Shown in pieces: positions 61,901 to 64,000 of a DNA stretch of 64,000 bases. Numbering within the stretch: position 1 is the first letter of the stretch; the number at the start of each line of letters is the position of its first letter. The notes beneath the pieces are model-generated. The model made no database searches and was not told where the DNA came from. It saw only the letters and a list, made by a program, of their open reading frames with translations. The translations under genes were made by a program, and so were the position numbers. Origin of the DNA: Hetaerina americana (taxonomy: Eukaryota; Arthropoda; Insecta; Odonata; Calopterygidae); contig JAKTNV010000789.1 of the NCBI GenBank assembly GCA_022747635.1, positions 1-64,000 on the forward strand. Reading direction: 5' to 3'.

Positions 61901-63985
61901 ATTAAAGGCAAGAAATGAGCCTAAAAGATGCCTCAGCGCAAAAGTTAATGTTAGTAAAAGAGCCCAAATTTCAAAAAATATTGCGAAAAAATAAAATCTT
62001 CCATTATAGAGTAAATGTTTGAGGTGTTATAGAAGGCATTTATTTAATTTTTAAAAATTTTAATATTTCACATTTTTCCATGAAAAGTGCCGCGCCTTTG
62101 GGTTCTAGGTGAAATTCTCACTCGACACAAATAACACAAAAATGTTTCCATGGTGTGTATTGTTGTTCATTTTCATCGAATAAACAAAATAAAACCCAGA
62201 ATAAATCATTAAAGGCAAGAAATGAGCCTAAAAGATGCCTCAGCGCAAAAGTTAATGTTAGTAAAAGAGCCCAAATTTCAAAAAATATTGCGAAAAACAA
62301 CAATCTTCGATCATAGAGTGAATGTTTGAGGTGTATAGAAGGCATTTATTTCATTTTTAGAAATTTTAATTTTTCACATTTTTCCACGAAAAAGGCCAAT
62401 ACCCCCCCCTTTGGGTTCTAGGTGAAATTCTCACTCGACACAAATCAAACAAAAATGTTTCCATGGTGTGTATTGTTGTTCATTTTCATCAAATAAACAA
62501 AATAAAACCCAGAATAAATCATTAAAGACAAGAAATGAGCATAAAAGATGCCTCAGCGCAAGTGTTAATGTTAGTAAAAGAGCCCAAATTTCAAAAAATA
62601 TTGCGAAAAACAACAATCTTCCATTATAGAGTGAATGTTTGAGGTGTATAGAAGGCATTTATTTCATTTTTAGAAATTTTAATTTTTCACATTTTTCCAC
62701 GAAAAGTGCCAATACCCCCCCCTTTGGGTTCTAGGTGAAATTCTCACTCGACACAAATAAAACAAAAATGTTTCCATGGTGTGTATTGTTGTTCATTTTC
62801 ATCAAAAAAATTAAATAAAACCCAGAATAAATCATTAAAGGCAAGAAATGAGCCTAAAAGATGCCTTCGCGCAAAAGTTTATGTTAGTAAAAAGAGCCCA
62901 AATTTCAAAAAATATTGCGAAAAAACAACAATCTTCCATCATAAAGTGAATGTTTGAGGTGTATAGAAGGCATTTATTTCATTTTTAGAAATTTTAATTT
63001 TTCACATTTTTCCATGAAAAGTGGCAATAACCCCCCCCTTTGGGTTCTAGGTGAAATTCTCACTCAACACAAATCAAACAAAAATGTTTCCATGGGTGTG
63101 TATTGTTTTCATTTTCATCAAATAAACAAAATAAAACCCAGAATAAATCATTAAAGACAAGAAATGAGCCTAAAAGATGCCTCAGCGCAAAAGTTAATGT
63201 TAGTAAAATGGCCCAAATTTCGAAAAATATTGCGAAAAAATAAAATCTTCCATTATAGAGTAAATGTTTGAGGTGTATAGAAGGTATTTTTTTAATTTTT
63301 ATAAATTTTAATTTTTCACATTTTTCCGTGAAAAGTGCCAATACCCCCCCCCCTTTGGGTTCTAGGTGAAATTCTCACTCGACAAAAATCAAACAAAAAT
63401 GTTTCCATGGTGTGTATTGTTGTTCATTTTCATCAAATAAACAAAATAAAACCCAGAATAAATCATTAAAAGGCAAGAAATGAGCCTAAAAGATGCCTCA
63501 GCGCAAAAGTTAATGTTAGTAAAAGAGCCCAAATTTCAAAAAATATTGCGAAAAACAACAATCTTCTTCGATCATAGAGTGAATTTTTGAGGTGTATAGA
63601 AGGCATTTATTTCATTTTTAGAAATTTTAATTTTTTCACATTTTTCCACGAAAAAGGCCAATACCCCCCCCTTTGGGTTCTAGGTGAAATTCTCACTCGA
63701 CACAAATCAAACAAAAATGTTTCCATGGTGTGTATTGTTGTTCATTTTCATAAAATAAAACAAAATAAAACCCAGAATAAATCATTAAAGACAAGAAATG
63801 AGCATAAAAGATGCCTCAGCGCAAGTGTTAATGTTAGTAAAAGAGCCCAAATTTCAAAAAATATTGCGAAAAAACAACAATCTTCCATTATAGAGTGAAT
63901 GTTTGAGGTGTATAGAAGGCATTTATTTCATTTTTAGAAATTTTAATTTTTCACATTTTTCCACGAAAAGTGCCAATACCCCCCC
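58971..63985 (+). repeat. Large duplication, copy 2 (16 monomers, about 5.0 kb)
   Basis: Monomer starts are 58971, 59284, 59599, 59914, 60228, 60540, 60849, 61162, 61475, 61789, 62096, 62409, 62722, 63038, 63353 and 63671. It repeats 46819-51783 in the same order with shared private variants, and runs to the window edge, so its full length is unknown. It carries occasional single-base insertions (gtttctagg near 61480, gtgttatag near 62027, cttcttcgatc near 63562, taaaaggcaag near 63470). Total length is 5015 bp against 4965 bp in copy 1. Confidence 0.88.
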
Positions 63986-64000
63986 CTTTGGGTTCTAGGT
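63986..64000 (+). repeat. Start of the next monomer, cut by the window edge
   Basis: Only ctttgggttctaggt is present, showing that the array goes on to the right. Confidence 0.95.

Larger units (their letters stand above)
1..64000. repeat. Satellite DNA array, 313-bp monomer, about 203 tandem copies
   Basis: Head-to-tail copies of one AT-rich monomer fill the window with no other sequence between them. Successive starts, read from the motif ctttgggttctaggtgaaat or its variants, are usually 311-314 bp apart. Exceptions are 16 monomers of about 344-347 bp, one of 390 bp, and several of 305-309 bp that have lost C-run or other bases. All copies lie in the same orientation. Neither edge shows flanking unique DNA. 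I see no gene, RNA gene or mobile element anywhere, so every interval over 300 bp without a gene is satellite. Long AT-rich satellites with higher-order structure are typical of eukaryotic heterochromatin; which compartment and which species cannot be decided here. I do not recognise the family. Confidence 0.98.

Noticed and set aside
1..64000. CRISPR-like array (regular repeats)
   Set aside because: The period is 313 bp with no short repeat/unique spacer alternation; the whole unit repeats.
1..64000. CENP-B box
   Set aside because: No monomer shows TTCG followed at the right distance by CGGG; the few CpG sites (tcgac, agcgc, tgcga, acgaa) are in other contexts.
1..64000. Transposon or retroelement fragments, telomere repeats, rRNA or tRNA genes
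   Set aside because: No stretch departs from the monomer consensus for more than a few tens of bases; the longest non-consensus pieces are the 36-bp insertion and the 77-bp internal duplication, both derived from the monomer itself.

Overview
The whole 64 kb window is one uninterrupted tandem array of an AT-rich satellite. The modal monomer is 313 bp and about 32% GC, from a base count of the unit at 54901-55213. I placed 203 complete monomers plus a 15-bp start of the next one. The window begins at a monomer boundary and ends inside a monomer, so the array continues past both edges. I found no protein-coding gene, tRNA, rRNA, transposon, CRISPR array, telomere repeat or unique spacer. The organisation (long AT-rich satellite, higher-order repeats, no genes) points to eukaryotic heterochromatin such as centromeric, pericentromeric or subtelomeric DNA, or a B or sex chromosome. 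I do not recognise the family, and the sequence alone does not decide the kingdom.

Each monomer opens with ctttgggttctaggtgaaat, carries a CCATGG (NcoI) site about 53 bases in, has a conserved core (tgcctcagcg near offset 141), then a T-tract-rich end and a run of about 4-10 C. Two subfamilies can be told apart. Type alpha has ..aaagacaag..gagcataaaag..gcgcaagtg. Type beta has ..aaaggcaag..gagcctaaaag..gcgcaaaag. Recombinants between them occur.

The layout is a mosaic of nested segmental duplications. 1-9560: mixed monomers, including a 1597-bp (5-monomer) tandem duplication and blocks reused elsewhere. 9561-19184: two tandem copies of a 15-monomer unit (about 4.81 kb). 19185-28252: two nearly identical 10-monomer segments exactly 5317 bp apart. 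28253-35251: two tandem copies of an 11-monomer unit (about 3.50 kb) that is also the first 11 monomers of the 15-monomer unit. 35252-46818: 7-monomer and 5-monomer duplications and visible chimeric monomers. 46819-64000: beta-rich, with four tandem 4-monomer units (W-X-Y-Z, about 1.25 kb) at 49924-54900 and a block at least 16 monomers long repeated about 12.15-12.20 kb apart.

There are no genes to work together here. The content of interest is how the array evolved (unequal exchange, homogenisation, breakpoints inside monomers) and whether one region (about 46.8-53.6 kb), with an excess of single-base deletions, reflects assembly error. The short open frames that recur in most monomers are by-products of repetition: 313 is not a multiple of 3, so no frame runs through the array.
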